From the NCBI GenBank assembly GCA_020438105.1, contig JAGQVE010000001.1, positions 62,001 to 126,000 on the forward strand: a stretch of 64,000 nucleotides of DNA. The letters run 5' to 3'. A model generated the notes under the pieces. The model made no database searches. It saw nothing but the letters and a program-made list of their open reading frames with translations, and was not told the DNA's origin. This DNA is from Bacteroidales bacterium. GTDB lineage: Bacteria; Bacteroidota; Bacteroidia; Bacteroidales; JAADJA01. A program made the translations under genes and the position numbers. Position 1 is the first letter of the stretch. Each line of letters starts with the position of its first letter. Positions 26,407 through 34,585 of this stretch are shown here, piece after piece.

Positions 26407-29400
26407 TTAAAATTTCTCCAATTGCACATTTTCACCATCAATATTGATACTTTCGGCACCTTCGTCCTGTGTTGCACCGCTCTGTTCTGCCTCTTCTGCA
26501 TCCAGAATGGCATTTAACTTTGCAAGTGCAATGTTCTTCAATTCAATACCCTCATAATTGTCGATGATACTCTGAAGGGTTTGCTTAGCCTGGAATGTAT
26601 TGCCTTTGGCCACATAAATATCAGCCAGCAGGATAAAACCACTGGCCACCCAATAATCATACGGTCCGTAATTGTTGATCAAAGTGAAAACACTTTTTTC
26701 AGCATTATCAAGATCTTTAAGGTCATATTCAATCTCGGCAATCCGATATTGTGCCTCGGCACCTGCTTCACCTTGTGAATATTCCGCAATGGCTTTAAAT
26801 TGACCCTTGGCCAGTAAAATTTCGTCGGTTTTAAAAAGCGAATTAGCACGGATCACCATTGCCTCCTGTTTCATTTCATCACTGATCTTAGGTTCGGCAA
26901 CCAAGAGGTCGGCCGGTTGAATGGCTTCCGCATAGTTTTCGAGCAGGTAATTCGATTTCATAAGTCCATACCACGATTCCAGGATCGATTCTTTATTTTG
27001 GGCGATTTGCTTCAGCTTACCAAAATATTCCGCGGATTTCGCGTAGTTTTCAAGCTCAAAGGAGAGATCGGCCGCTTTGAGCAACGCCGATTCGGTAAAT
27101 TCAGAACCTTTGTTTTCCAGCACATATTCATAAAGCCCAAGCGCAGCTTCTTTGTTGCCGGCTTTCACCTCTTCATCCGCAAGGTAATAACTGGCACTTA
27201 TGGTAAATGCTCCTTTTGGGAATTTATCAAGATAAGCCTGCAATGCGTTTTTAGCTCCTGCATCTCCATTCATATATTGATTTTCGGCCGAGGTATAGGT
27301 GATCGAATCCTGCTCAGAAGCCGAAATATTAGCAAAGGAGAGATTTTTGGTATAATCGAAAAAGTCGTCAACACGGCCCATATCCACATAAATATTGCGA
27401 ATGCTTTCCAGCGCTTCCCGTGATTCAGTTGTAGCCGGATAATCGGTAATAACACCTTTAAAAGTTGAAAGCGCCAGATCGTTCAGGCCACTGTTATAAT
27501 AAATCAATCCGGCCTTTAAACGCGACTTAACTGCATAGTTGCTTGATGGATAATCGCTGGCGACCTTTTTAAAATTGATCAGCGCCTTTTCGTTGTCTTT
27601 GGTAACAAGGTAGGCATTGGCGAGTTCATAATACGCTTCACTGATGTAGGATGAATTTGGATAGCGGTTAATTACCTTTTGCAAAGCCATCACCTGTTCG
27701 GGATATCGCTGCAAAACGCCAAGTGCTTTCGACTTCTGGATCAACGCGTAATCCACATCAATGGCATTGTAAGAAATTGCTTTATCATAGTATGATATGG
27801 CCTCATCATAACCTTTGTTGGTAAACCAGGCATCACCCAGTCGGAGGCAGGCATCGGCCACCATCACCGGTTCTTCATCTTTTGATTTTGAAACAAACTC
27901 CTTAAAATAATAAATGGAGCCTTTGTATTCCTTCCTTTTGAAATAGACATAACCCAGGCTGTAATTTGCAATGTTGTATACAACGAGTTTTTTGGCTTTA
28001 GGTGCTGCCAGGAAGTCAAGGTAGTATTTTTTAGCACCCCAATAGTTCTCCTGCCGGTAAAACGACTCGGCTATCCAAAATATACTTTCGGCCGTAATTT
28101 CTTTGTCCTCATCAAACTCGGTGGCTTTGGTAAACATTTTAACGGCCTCTTCATAATTGTATTGATTGAAGAGTTCGATGGCATGATAAAAGGTGATCTT
28201 CTGGAAATTACCCTTATAATCAGCCCCTTTCACCTGAATGTTTTCAAGCGCTTCCCGTGCATCTTTAAAATTGCGGGTAGCCATGGAAATCTTAAAAAGG
28301 AAATTGTAGGCTTCATCGGCTCTTTTTGAATCGGGGTAAGCTTTCAGATAGGCCCTGAGCGAACGCACCGCTTCACTGTAAGGGTCATACGAAAGTTCGA
28401 ATGCAAGTTGTGCCTGCTTAAAAAGCGCATCTTCCCTGATTTCGGCATCAAAAGGGATTTTATAAGATGAATTAAATGCATTGGCGGCAAACTGCTTTTG
28501 ATCTGTTTTAAGATAGGCGGCGCCCAGGTAATAATAGGCATACTGAGCGAGGGTATCGTTTTGGCCGGTTGCCCTTTGCAAATTTCTGGCAGCCTCTTCG
28601 TAATCGCCGGTTTCGTAAAAAGTGCGGCCTAAAATGTAATAATCCGACGGGTTCATTTGGTACCTCGAACTCATAAAATATTGCTCCAGGTAAGGACGTG
28701 CCTTTTCATATTCGCCAAGATAAAAGTACGACTGCCCCAAAACCCGGGTGAGTTCAGATGCCCTCTTATCGGTGGCATTTATCAACAGCGGAGGCGCCAT
28801 CGATATCACCTTTGAATATTGCTCCTTTAAAAAATATATTTGAACAATATAGTAAGGCGCGATTGCTTTAAAATTAGGATCGTTTTCCAATTCCAGAAAT
28901 TCCGCCAGAGCCTGGTCATAATTGCCCTCAACATAACTCAAATGCGCAAGGTAATAAGCTGCCGGTGAGCTGTATTTCGAATTGGCATTTTGAACTTTGG
29001 TAAAGGTCTGCCGGGCTTTGTCAAACTCATCACGGCGGAAATAACAATAACCTGATTTGAAATAATACTCCGCTTGTTCTTCCTTTGACAATTCAGTAAC
29101 ATCCACTTTTTCGAAATACTCCAGGGCATTGCGGTATTTTCGGTCGCCATGCGCCAGTTTGCCCAATTGAAAATTCACAAGGTTCTGATACGAGCTGGTG
29201 GGATGATTGCGTGCGAAGGAAGCAAGTTTGTACTCTGCATCGCTATTGTAAAGCTCAAGCGCGCACAGGGCTTCATAATATTCGGCATTTACCCTGAGTG
29301 GCGACTCCGGATTTTCGATGGATTGAATAACAAATTCAAATTGTTTTTGGGCAGCCCCATACTTTTCCTTTTCAAAGAGATCCTTGCCGCTCAGGTATGA

Positions 29401-29502
29401 TTGCGCGGGTTCTTTGTAAATTTCGGTTTGCTGTGCCTTCAAACCCGAAGTGAGCACCAACAAAATTAAAATGGAAATTATCTTTCTGCGAAGTAAAGCC
29501 AT
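26407..29502 (-). CDS. Large exported tetratricopeptide-repeat protein
   Basis: A 1031-residue exported protein. After the signal peptide (ISILILLVLTSGLKAQ) comes almost continuous TPR solenoid, with recurring units such as EYYFKSGYCYFRRDEFDKA, YILGRTFYETGDYEEAAR, SLGYVYFKRKEYKGSIYYF and YELANAYLVTKDNEKALINF. Roughly twenty repeats fill residues 30-1000. The tail is acidic and disordered. It should act as a periplasmic or outer-membrane-associated scaffold, and it is followed by the barrel protein gene. The exact partner is unknown. Confidence 0.85.
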   Translation of the reverse strand: MALLRRKIISILILLVLTSGLKAQQTEIYKEPAQSYLSGKDLFEKEKYGAAQKQFEFVIQSIENPESPLRVNAEYYEALCALELYNSDAEYKLASFARNHPTSSYQNLVNFQLGKLAHGDRKYRNALEYFEKVDVTELSKEEQAEYYFKSGYCYFRRDEFDKARQTFTKVQNANSKYSSPAAYYLAHLSYVEGNYDQALAEFLELENDPNFKAIAPYYIVQIYFLKEQYSKVISMAPPLLINATDKRASELTRVLGQSYFYLGEYEKARPYLEQYFMSSRYQMNPSDYYILGRTFYETGDYEEAARNLQRATGQNDTLAQYAYYYLGAAYLKTDQKQFAANAFNSSYKIPFDAEIREDALFKQAQLAFELSYDPYSEAVRSLRAYLKAYPDSKRADEAYNFLFKISMATRNFKDAREALENIQVKGADYKGNFQKITFYHAIELFNQYNYEEAVKMFTKATEFDEDKEITAESIFWIAESFYRQENYWGAKKYYLDFLAAPKAKKLVVYNIANYSLGYVYFKRKEYKGSIYYFKEFVSKSKDEEPVMVADACLRLGDAWFTNKGYDEAISYYDKAISYNAIDVDYALIQKSKALGVLQRYPEQVMALQKVINRYPNSSYISEAYYELANAYLVTKDNEKALINFKKVASDYPSSNYAVKSRLKAGLIYYNSGLNDLALSTFKGVITDYPATTESREALESIRNIYVDMGRVDDFFDYTKNLSFANISASEQDSITYTSAENQYMNGDAGAKNALQAYLDKFPKGAFTISASYYLADEEVKAGNKEAALGLYEYVLENKGSEFTESALLKAADLSFELENYAKSAEYFGKLKQIAQNKESILESWYGLMKSNYLLENYAEAIQPADLLVAEPKISDEMKQEAMVIRANSLFKTDEILLAKGQFKAIAEYSQGEAGAEAQYRIAEIEYDLKDLDNAEKSVFTLINNYGPYDYWVASGFILLADIYVAKGNTFQAKQTLQSIIDNYEGIELKNIALAKLNAILDAEEAEQSGATQDEGAESINIDGENVQLEKF

Positions 29503-29669
29503 ATCTACACTGCATGTTTAACCGTAATTAAGCCATTACGAGGCATTAGCAAAATTAACAATGATGTCAGGTAGAGATTGCTGCGATACGTGGAAATTAT
29601 AACATTAACTTGTTAATAACTCCACATTAACGCAGGATTGGTATTATTATTTTGAAATATCAGCGAAGC

Positions 29670-29701
29670 TTTAAATTCATACCCAGGAATGGCTATATTT
29701 G
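29670..29701 (+). promoter_or_regulatory. Promoter of the DUF1028 / PorP-SprF pair
   Basis: TATATTTG at 29694-29701 is an exact TAnnTTTG box, with TTTA at 29670-29673 twenty bases upstream. The ATG is 21 bases further on, so the leader is short. Confidence 0.55.
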
Positions 29702-29722
29702 TAAATCTTCAAAAAAATAGTG

Positions 29723-30724
29723 ATGATAAATAAAATGCTAATCCTCCTTCTTTTTCTGAATCCTTTTTCAATTATCAGGGCGCAGGATACCTTTTCAATT
29801 GTTGCCATTGATACCCTCACCGGCGAAATAGGCAGTGCCGGGGCTTCCTGTATCGGTGCACCGCAAATCCCACAAGGTTGTTATATTTTAAGTAATGTGA
29901 TTCCGGGAGTTGGTGCCATTCATACACAAGCTTACTACACAAGCGGAAATCAAAATTATGCCCACTCGCTAATGGTGGCCGGTATGCCACCCGAAGACAT
30001 GATAGATTCGCTGGTGGCCAATGATGTTGGCAATAACCCATCCATAAGACAATACGGCATTGTGGATTTTTATACCGGATCACCCAGAACGGCTGCTTAT
30101 ACCGGAGCCAACTGTGATGATTACAAGAACCATATTGTGGGGCCTAACTATTCCATCCAGGGAAATATACTTCTGGGCCAACAGATCCTCGATTCGATGG
30201 AGGCCCGTTTCCTGGCCAGCGAAGGTGAACTAGCCTGTAAATTGATGGCCGCATTGCAGGGTGCAAAGGTTATCGGAGCCGATACCCGCTGCCTGGACGA
30301 TGGCGTTTCGAGTTTGTCTTCATTTTTGAGAGTGGCCCAGGCGGATGATCCGGCGAACGACCTCTACCTGGACTTAAATGTTCCTTCAACACCGGATGGA
30401 ATAGACCCGATTGATTCGCTGCAATCATTGATTGATTTGTGGGGTGGCTGCGTGGCATCTGACAGGGATAATGGTAAAGATCATGCCATGTTCAACATCT
30501 ATCCCAATCCTGCTCCGGGATATATTCATATCGACCTGCGCAATTTAGGAGATGAAAGTATCCGGTTCACAATCCTTTCAATGAACGGCTCACTAATTCA
30601 GGAAATCGAATTGCAGGGAGGCGAGATCAATCGCATCAAGCATGGTTTAAAAGCCGGAATTTATATCTGTAAAATCCAAACCTCTGAAATCAAAATTTAT
30701 CACCAAAAACTGCTGGTTCAATGA
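29723..30724 (+). CDS. DUF1028 domain protein with T9SS type A sorting domain
   Basis: About 333 residues from the ATG at 29723 (a GTG at 29720 is also in frame). A signal peptide (MLILLLFLNPFSIIRAQ) is followed by the DUF1028 domain (about 22-235): TFSIVAIDTLTGEIGSAGAS, GVGAIHTQAY, RQYGIVDFYTG and GANCDDYKN. DUF1028 is related to the Ntn-hydrolase fold. The C-terminus (about 255-333) is a T9SS type A domain: MFNIYPNPAPGYIHIDL then LKAGIYICKIQT. It should be secreted and anchored at the surface. It overlaps the PorP/SprF gene by 4 bases (ATGA). Confidence 0.9.
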   Translation: MINKMLILLLFLNPFSIIRAQDTFSIVAIDTLTGEIGSAGASCIGAPQIPQGCYILSNVIPGVGAIHTQAYYTSGNQNYAHSLMVAGMPPEDMIDSLVANDVGNNPSIRQYGIVDFYTGSPRTAAYTGANCDDYKNHIVGPNYSIQGNILLGQQILDSMEARFLASEGELACKLMAALQGAKVIGADTRCLDDGVSSLSSFLRVAQADDPANDLYLDLNVPSTPDGIDPIDSLQSLIDLWGGCVASDRDNGKDHAMFNIYPNPAPGYIHIDLRNLGDESIRFTILSMNGSLIQEIELQGGEINRIKHGLKAGIYICKIQTSEIKIYHQKLLVQ

Positions 30725-31659
30725 TCGACTGCAGTAAACAAGGAGTTTTTATTATTTTTTGGATGGTGATGATGCTCTCATTTGGGTCATCAGCGCAAAC
30801 AGATCATTCCGCATCCTCTTTTCTGGCCGTTGAAATGCGGTTTAACATGGGCTACAACAACCCGGCCTTTGGTTATCCGGACATGCCCCAACATTTAACA
30901 TTTAGGGTCAACCCTTATAGTTATCTCAATTTAACCGGAGAGCCGGCAGATGAAAGGGATTTAAACCTTGGCTACACAGGTTTATTTGGCCGGGATCAGC
31001 AAATCGGTGCTGGTTTGCACGTACAATATAATGAGCTCGGTTTCTCCAGCCAGTATAAATTCAAGGGCCATTTGAATTACCGGTTCGATATCGGGGAAAA
31101 ATTGAAGTTGAGAGCTGGCCTGAGTGTTCTGACATTTTCCTGGAATCACCTGGATCTGGAAGGAATAAGAAATGGTGCATGGGATCCCAATGATCCGGTT
31201 CTGAATAATCTAAATGCAAATAATTATGCCCTAGATTTTGATGCCGGGATATTTGCCATTTATGATGGCTTTTTCCTGGGGATCAGCTATCTTGATTTTG
31301 CTAACATTGGTTTGAATGAAGATGCCAAAAGATACATCTGGGCGATCGAGCGTCTGCATATCAACGGGGGTGCTTTTTTCGCAATGGCCGATCATTTCAA
31401 TGCAACAGTGTCGGTGGATGCAGAATATTATAATTCAACGTGGAATTTTGCTTCGGTTATTATGGTTACTTATAAACAGCAATATTTTGCTGGACTCAGT
31501 TATGACCTTCGCGAAAGTGAATACACCCGCAACATCGGTTTTACAGCTGGCGTGGTCATTTTCAAAAAAGTGAACCTGTTTGCAACTTACCTGGCCTATC
31601 CCAATGAATCAAAATTTGCAAGAAAACACTGGAGATACGGGATATCATATCTTTTTTAA
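30721..31659 (+). CDS. PorP/SprF-family type IX secretion system membrane protein
   Basis: A 312-residue outer-membrane barrel protein of the PorP/SprF family. Signal peptide up to about residue 26 (MMLSFGSSAQ), then the family opening with GYNNPAFGYPDMPQHL, internal FNMGYNNPAF, many alternating strands, and a C-terminal WRYGISYLF with terminal aromatic residue. Such proteins are needed for secretion or surface placement of particular T9SS cargo, often the neighbour. Here the start codon overlaps the DUF1028 stop by 4 bases, implying coupled synthesis with that cargo. Confidence 0.88.
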   Translation: MIDCSKQGVFIIFWMVMMLSFGSSAQTDHSASSFLAVEMRFNMGYNNPAFGYPDMPQHLTFRVNPYSYLNLTGEPADERDLNLGYTGLFGRDQQIGAGLHVQYNELGFSSQYKFKGHLNYRFDIGEKLKLRAGLSVLTFSWNHLDLEGIRNGAWDPNDPVLNNLNANNYALDFDAGIFAIYDGFFLGISYLDFANIGLNEDAKRYIWAIERLHINGGAFFAMADHFNATVSVDAEYYNSTWNFASVIMVTYKQQYFAGLSYDLRESEYTRNIGFTAGVVIFKKVNLFATYLAYPNESKFARKHWRYGISYLF

Positions 31660-31697
31660 TAATGACTACCGCATAAATAAAACTTCGAGTCTATGAA

Positions 31698-32195
31698 TTA
31701 ATCTATCGGATTTCCAGCCGAGCGGTTTTTGCTTCGTTCGATGGATTGCAAGGCGAGGTATCCATCACCAAAGCGGCCGATATTATCGAGCTCTACATCA
31801 TATTGATCAAAATGACGCTCTTCGTCCATCACCAGCTCTTCAAATAATTTTTTAGAAACAGAATCGGCATTGGCAGCACATTCGTTGGCCCACAGATTAT
31901 AATCCTTTGCACTGCCTTCTTCCATAGCCCTTGCTTTTTCAAGCATCTTTTTCACATCGTGGATATGATCAACGGGTTCGGCAACTTCCATTTTAACTTC
32001 CCCTTTGAGGAATAAAATACGTTCGGCAAGCTTTTCTACGTGAAGCATTTCATCGATGGCTGTTTTTTTAAATAACAATGCAAGCAGGTCAAATCCCTGG
32101 TCATCGCAATGAAAATGAAAATACATATATTGGTGAACGGCTGCTAGTTCATCACCGATAGCCCTGTTTAATAAATCAATACTCTTGTCATGCAT
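31698..32195 (-). CDS. bfr: Bacterioferritin
   Basis: A 165-residue haem-type ferritin that stores iron after oxidising Fe(II). Ferroxidase ligands are in place: E16, E49, H52 (DEMLHVEKLAERI), E92/E93 in helix C and the E-x-x-H of MDEERHFDQY. M50, the usual haem ligand between subunits, is kept. It sits divergent from the flavin reductase-rubredoxin gene. A promoter-like box, TATTTTTG on the minus strand, lies at 32220-32227 and fits a single-gene transcript. Confidence 0.9.
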   Translation of the reverse strand: MHDKSIDLLNRAIGDELAAVHQYMYFHFHCDDQGFDLLALLFKKTAIDEMLHVEKLAERILFLKGEVKMEVAEPVDHIHDVKKMLEKARAMEEGSAKDYNLWANECAANADSVSKKLFEELVMDEERHFDQYDVELDNIGRFGDGYLALQSIERSKNRSAGNPID

Positions 32196-32329
32196 AATAT
32201 GTCAGTTTTTAAGATATTTCAAAAATACCTAATTTCGCAGACAAAACGGGATTGAACCAAAAAAATTATCAAGTGTTGATAGGGTATCAAAAGAGGTTAT
32301 AAATTATTTATGCAAATCAGGAAAATCCA

Positions 32330-33082
32330 ATGAATTTAGAAGCTTTTTTTAAGATGTCGTATGGCATTTATCTGATCACTTCAAAACGGGGGGGGGAACT
32401 TAGCGGTTATATTGCCAACACGGCTTTTCAGGTTACTTCCGAACCTCCCAAAATCGCCATTAGTTGTCATAAAAACAATATTTCAACACATATCATCGAA
32501 GAGAGCGGGGTGTTTAATCTTTCTGTTCTTGAAAAAGATACCGACGCCGGATTAATTGGCCTATTCGGTTACCAAAGCGGTCATGAAGATGAGAAGTTTG
32601 AACGGGTGGATTATAAATTGGGGAATAATGGTGCCCCGGTTATATTGAGTCATTCAATCGCATATTTTGAATGTAAGGTGGTGGATAAATTTGATGTAGG
32701 TTCTCATTATCTCTTTATTGGTGAAGTAACCGATGGTGAATTACTTGCCAGGGAAAAAGACCCGCTGACTTATTCCTACTTCAGGAATGAAATGAAACTG
32801 ATGGCTCCGGAACGTGCACCGACTTATGTGGATAAAAACAAACTAAAAAAATTTCAGGACGAAAATCAGCAGGAAGAACAAAACAAGGTTGAGGTAAGTG
32901 AAGCAAATAAAAAAGATTTGGGTGACAAATACATTTGCACTATTTGTGCCTTTGTATACGATCCTGAAGTAGGTGACGAGGCCATGGGTATTCCACCTGG
33001 CACTCCCTTTGAAGACTTGCCGGAGGACTACACCTGCCCTATTTGTGCCGCAGCAAAATCGATGTTTATCAGTGACAATTAA
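32330..33082 (+). CDS. Flavin reductase-rubredoxin fusion (high-molecular-weight rubredoxin type)
   Basis: A 250-residue fusion of a flavin-reductase-like FMN-binding split barrel (about 1-165) and a C-terminal rubredoxin (about 200-250). The flavin part has [20 protein letters not shown] and SNVL-type strands through [18 protein letters not shown]. The rubredoxin has both CxxC iron sites: [12 protein letters not shown] and [10 protein letters not shown]. Such proteins shuttle electrons from NAD(P)H to oxygen- or peroxide-reducing partners. It lies divergent from bacterioferritin and 12 bases before a DUF5063 gene. Confidence 0.92.
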   Translation: MNLEAFFKMSYGIYLITSKRGGELSGYIANTAFQVTSEPPKIAISCHKNNISTHIIEESGVFNLSVLEKDTDAGLIGLFGYQSGHEDEKFERVDYKLGNNGAPVILSHSIAYFECKVVDKFDVGSHYLFIGEVTDGELLAREKDPLTYSYFRNEMKLMAPERAPTYVDKNKLKKFQDENQQEEQNKVEVSEANKKDLGDKYICTICAFVYDPEVGDEAMGIPPGTPFEDLPEDYTCPICAAAKSMFISDN

Positions 33083-33094
33083 TACCCAACTAAA

Positions 33095-33646
33095 ATGAAT
33101 GAAATTCCGGATCACCCGGTGTATGCCAAAAGCGTGCTGGAACTTTTAACGGTAGCTAACGACTATTGTGTAACGCTTGGTCAGGCGGAGAAGATCAACA
33201 AACAAAAGCTTACGGATTATTTGCTGAAAGTATTGCCTTTACTGTACCTTAAAGCGAGTTTGATCCCTTCGGTTAAAGCTAGAAATCCGGAGTTCAATGA
33301 AAGGTTCTGGACAGAAGAAGAATGGGAAGCCTTGTTTAATTTGCTTCGAAATAAATTTGGGAAGGATGATGAATTCTGGATTGTAAACCAGGCAGGCAGC
33401 GCAAATGAAACCATTAAAGGCAGCCTTGCCGATCACCTGACTGATATTTACCAGGCGCTCAAGGACTTTTTAATGCTTTACCAAAAAAGCTCCATCGACT
33501 CAAAGGAAAATGCCGTGGAAGAAGTACACAGTTCATTTATTTCGCATTGGGGCACCCGTCTTGTGGATGCTCACAAAACCCTGCATTACCTTTGGATTGA
33601 AGGTATTTCAATGGAAGAAGAACCAGAAACCGACAGTTTCCTTTAA
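33095..33646 (+). CDS. DUF5063 family protein
   Basis: A 183-residue cytoplasmic, mostly helical protein of unknown function. It opens with DHPVYAKSVLELLTVANDYC and has the family block NERFWTEEEWEALFNLLRNKFG, then a coil-rich part and a C-terminal HWGTRLVDAHKTLHYLW. It follows the flavin reductase-rubredoxin gene by 12 bases, which suggests it is co-transcribed. No catalytic motif is apparent. Confidence 0.8.
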   Translation: MNEIPDHPVYAKSVLELLTVANDYCVTLGQAEKINKQKLTDYLLKVLPLLYLKASLIPSVKARNPEFNERFWTEEEWEALFNLLRNKFGKDDEFWIVNQAGSANETIKGSLADHLTDIYQALKDFLMLYQKSSIDSKENAVEEVHSSFISHWGTRLVDAHKTLHYLWIEGISMEEEPETDSFL

Positions 33647-34503
33647 ATCACTTTTTGCACTTCAAAAAACATAATTCCATGATCGGAATAATCTTTAATC
33701 CATTGATCCTGTTCAGGCGAAGGATGGTTAAATTCGGTGAGACCTAAAATTTTAATATCAAATCCTCCGAATTGTTTGAATTCAAGATGACTGCTGGCCA
33801 ACACATGATCCAGGTTCCCTATCAATCCCGAAGTACTTCCATTAAAATAGGTGTACTCAGAATTTTTTGTCAGCATTCGCATTTTATAATTTCCGGGCGA
33901 CATCAGTTTTTTGAGCCTTGCTATTTCTTCGTTTGATGAAATATCCTTATCGCCAGAGGTATAATTCATTCCCATGGTATTGTAATCGCCGGCTACTATC
34001 AAATTTGCCTTATCAGGCCCACCTGAAGCAGCATTGATAGCTGTTTTCAAATTCCTGATCTTATCAAACATATCATCCCTTAAACCCCAGCCCACCGGCG
34101 AATTCATACTTTTCAGGTGAACAAAAAGCATCACATAATGAATATTGTCAATTATAAGCGTAAGTAAAACTCCGGGGCGGAGCATCGCATTGCCTGATTT
34201 GAATTCAAGCCTTTGAGTAACAAAGGAGGAAAAACCTGAACGGATTCCCAATAAAGTTTCCTGGGCCTGCTCACCTTCTGTTATGTGAAATGCGTAGCCG
34301 GTAAAATGGTTCATAAATTCATCAAACACATCCTTGCTTCTCACTTCAAAAAGTGCAAAAACATCGGGATTGTGTTTTTTGATTTCAAGCGCCACCCGTT
34401 CAACTTTTGCTTTGAATTCGGGTTTCAGGTTACCCTTACTGTCCCTGGAATTGGTGCCAAAATTTTCGACATTCCAGGTTAAACATGAAAATGCTTTAGC
34501 CAT
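33643..34503 (-). CDS. Endonuclease/exonuclease/phosphatase family protein
   Basis: About 286 residues from the ATG at 34503 (MAKAFSCLTWNVENFG); the longer frame to 34542 adds an unlikely leader. EEP fold motifs: SCLTWNVENFG (strand 1, N), VFALFEVRSKDVFDEF (catalytic Glu), MLFVHLKSMNSPVGW, NLIVAGDYNTMGMNY (D-x-N) and YSDHGIMFFEVQ (SDH). No secretion signal is present. Substrate could be DNA, RNA or a phosphoester; unknown. Its stop overlaps the DUF5063 stop region by 4 bases. Confidence 0.86.
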   Translation of the reverse strand: MAKAFSCLTWNVENFGTNSRDSKGNLKPEFKAKVERVALEIKKHNPDVFALFEVRSKDVFDEFMNHFTGYAFHITEGEQAQETLLGIRSGFSSFVTQRLEFKSGNAMLRPGVLLTLIIDNIHYVMLFVHLKSMNSPVGWGLRDDMFDKIRNLKTAINAASGGPDKANLIVAGDYNTMGMNYTSGDKDISSNEEIARLKKLMSPGNYKMRMLTKNSEYTYFNGSTSGLIGNLDHVLASSHLEFKQFGGFDIKILGLTEFNHPSPEQDQWIKDYSDHGIMFFEVQKVI

Positions 34504-34585
34504 AGTAATTTGATTTAGGTTAAACAAGATAAAGGTACGCAATTAACCCAATTAAATCAAACTTATGACTTTTTAGCTCCTGACT

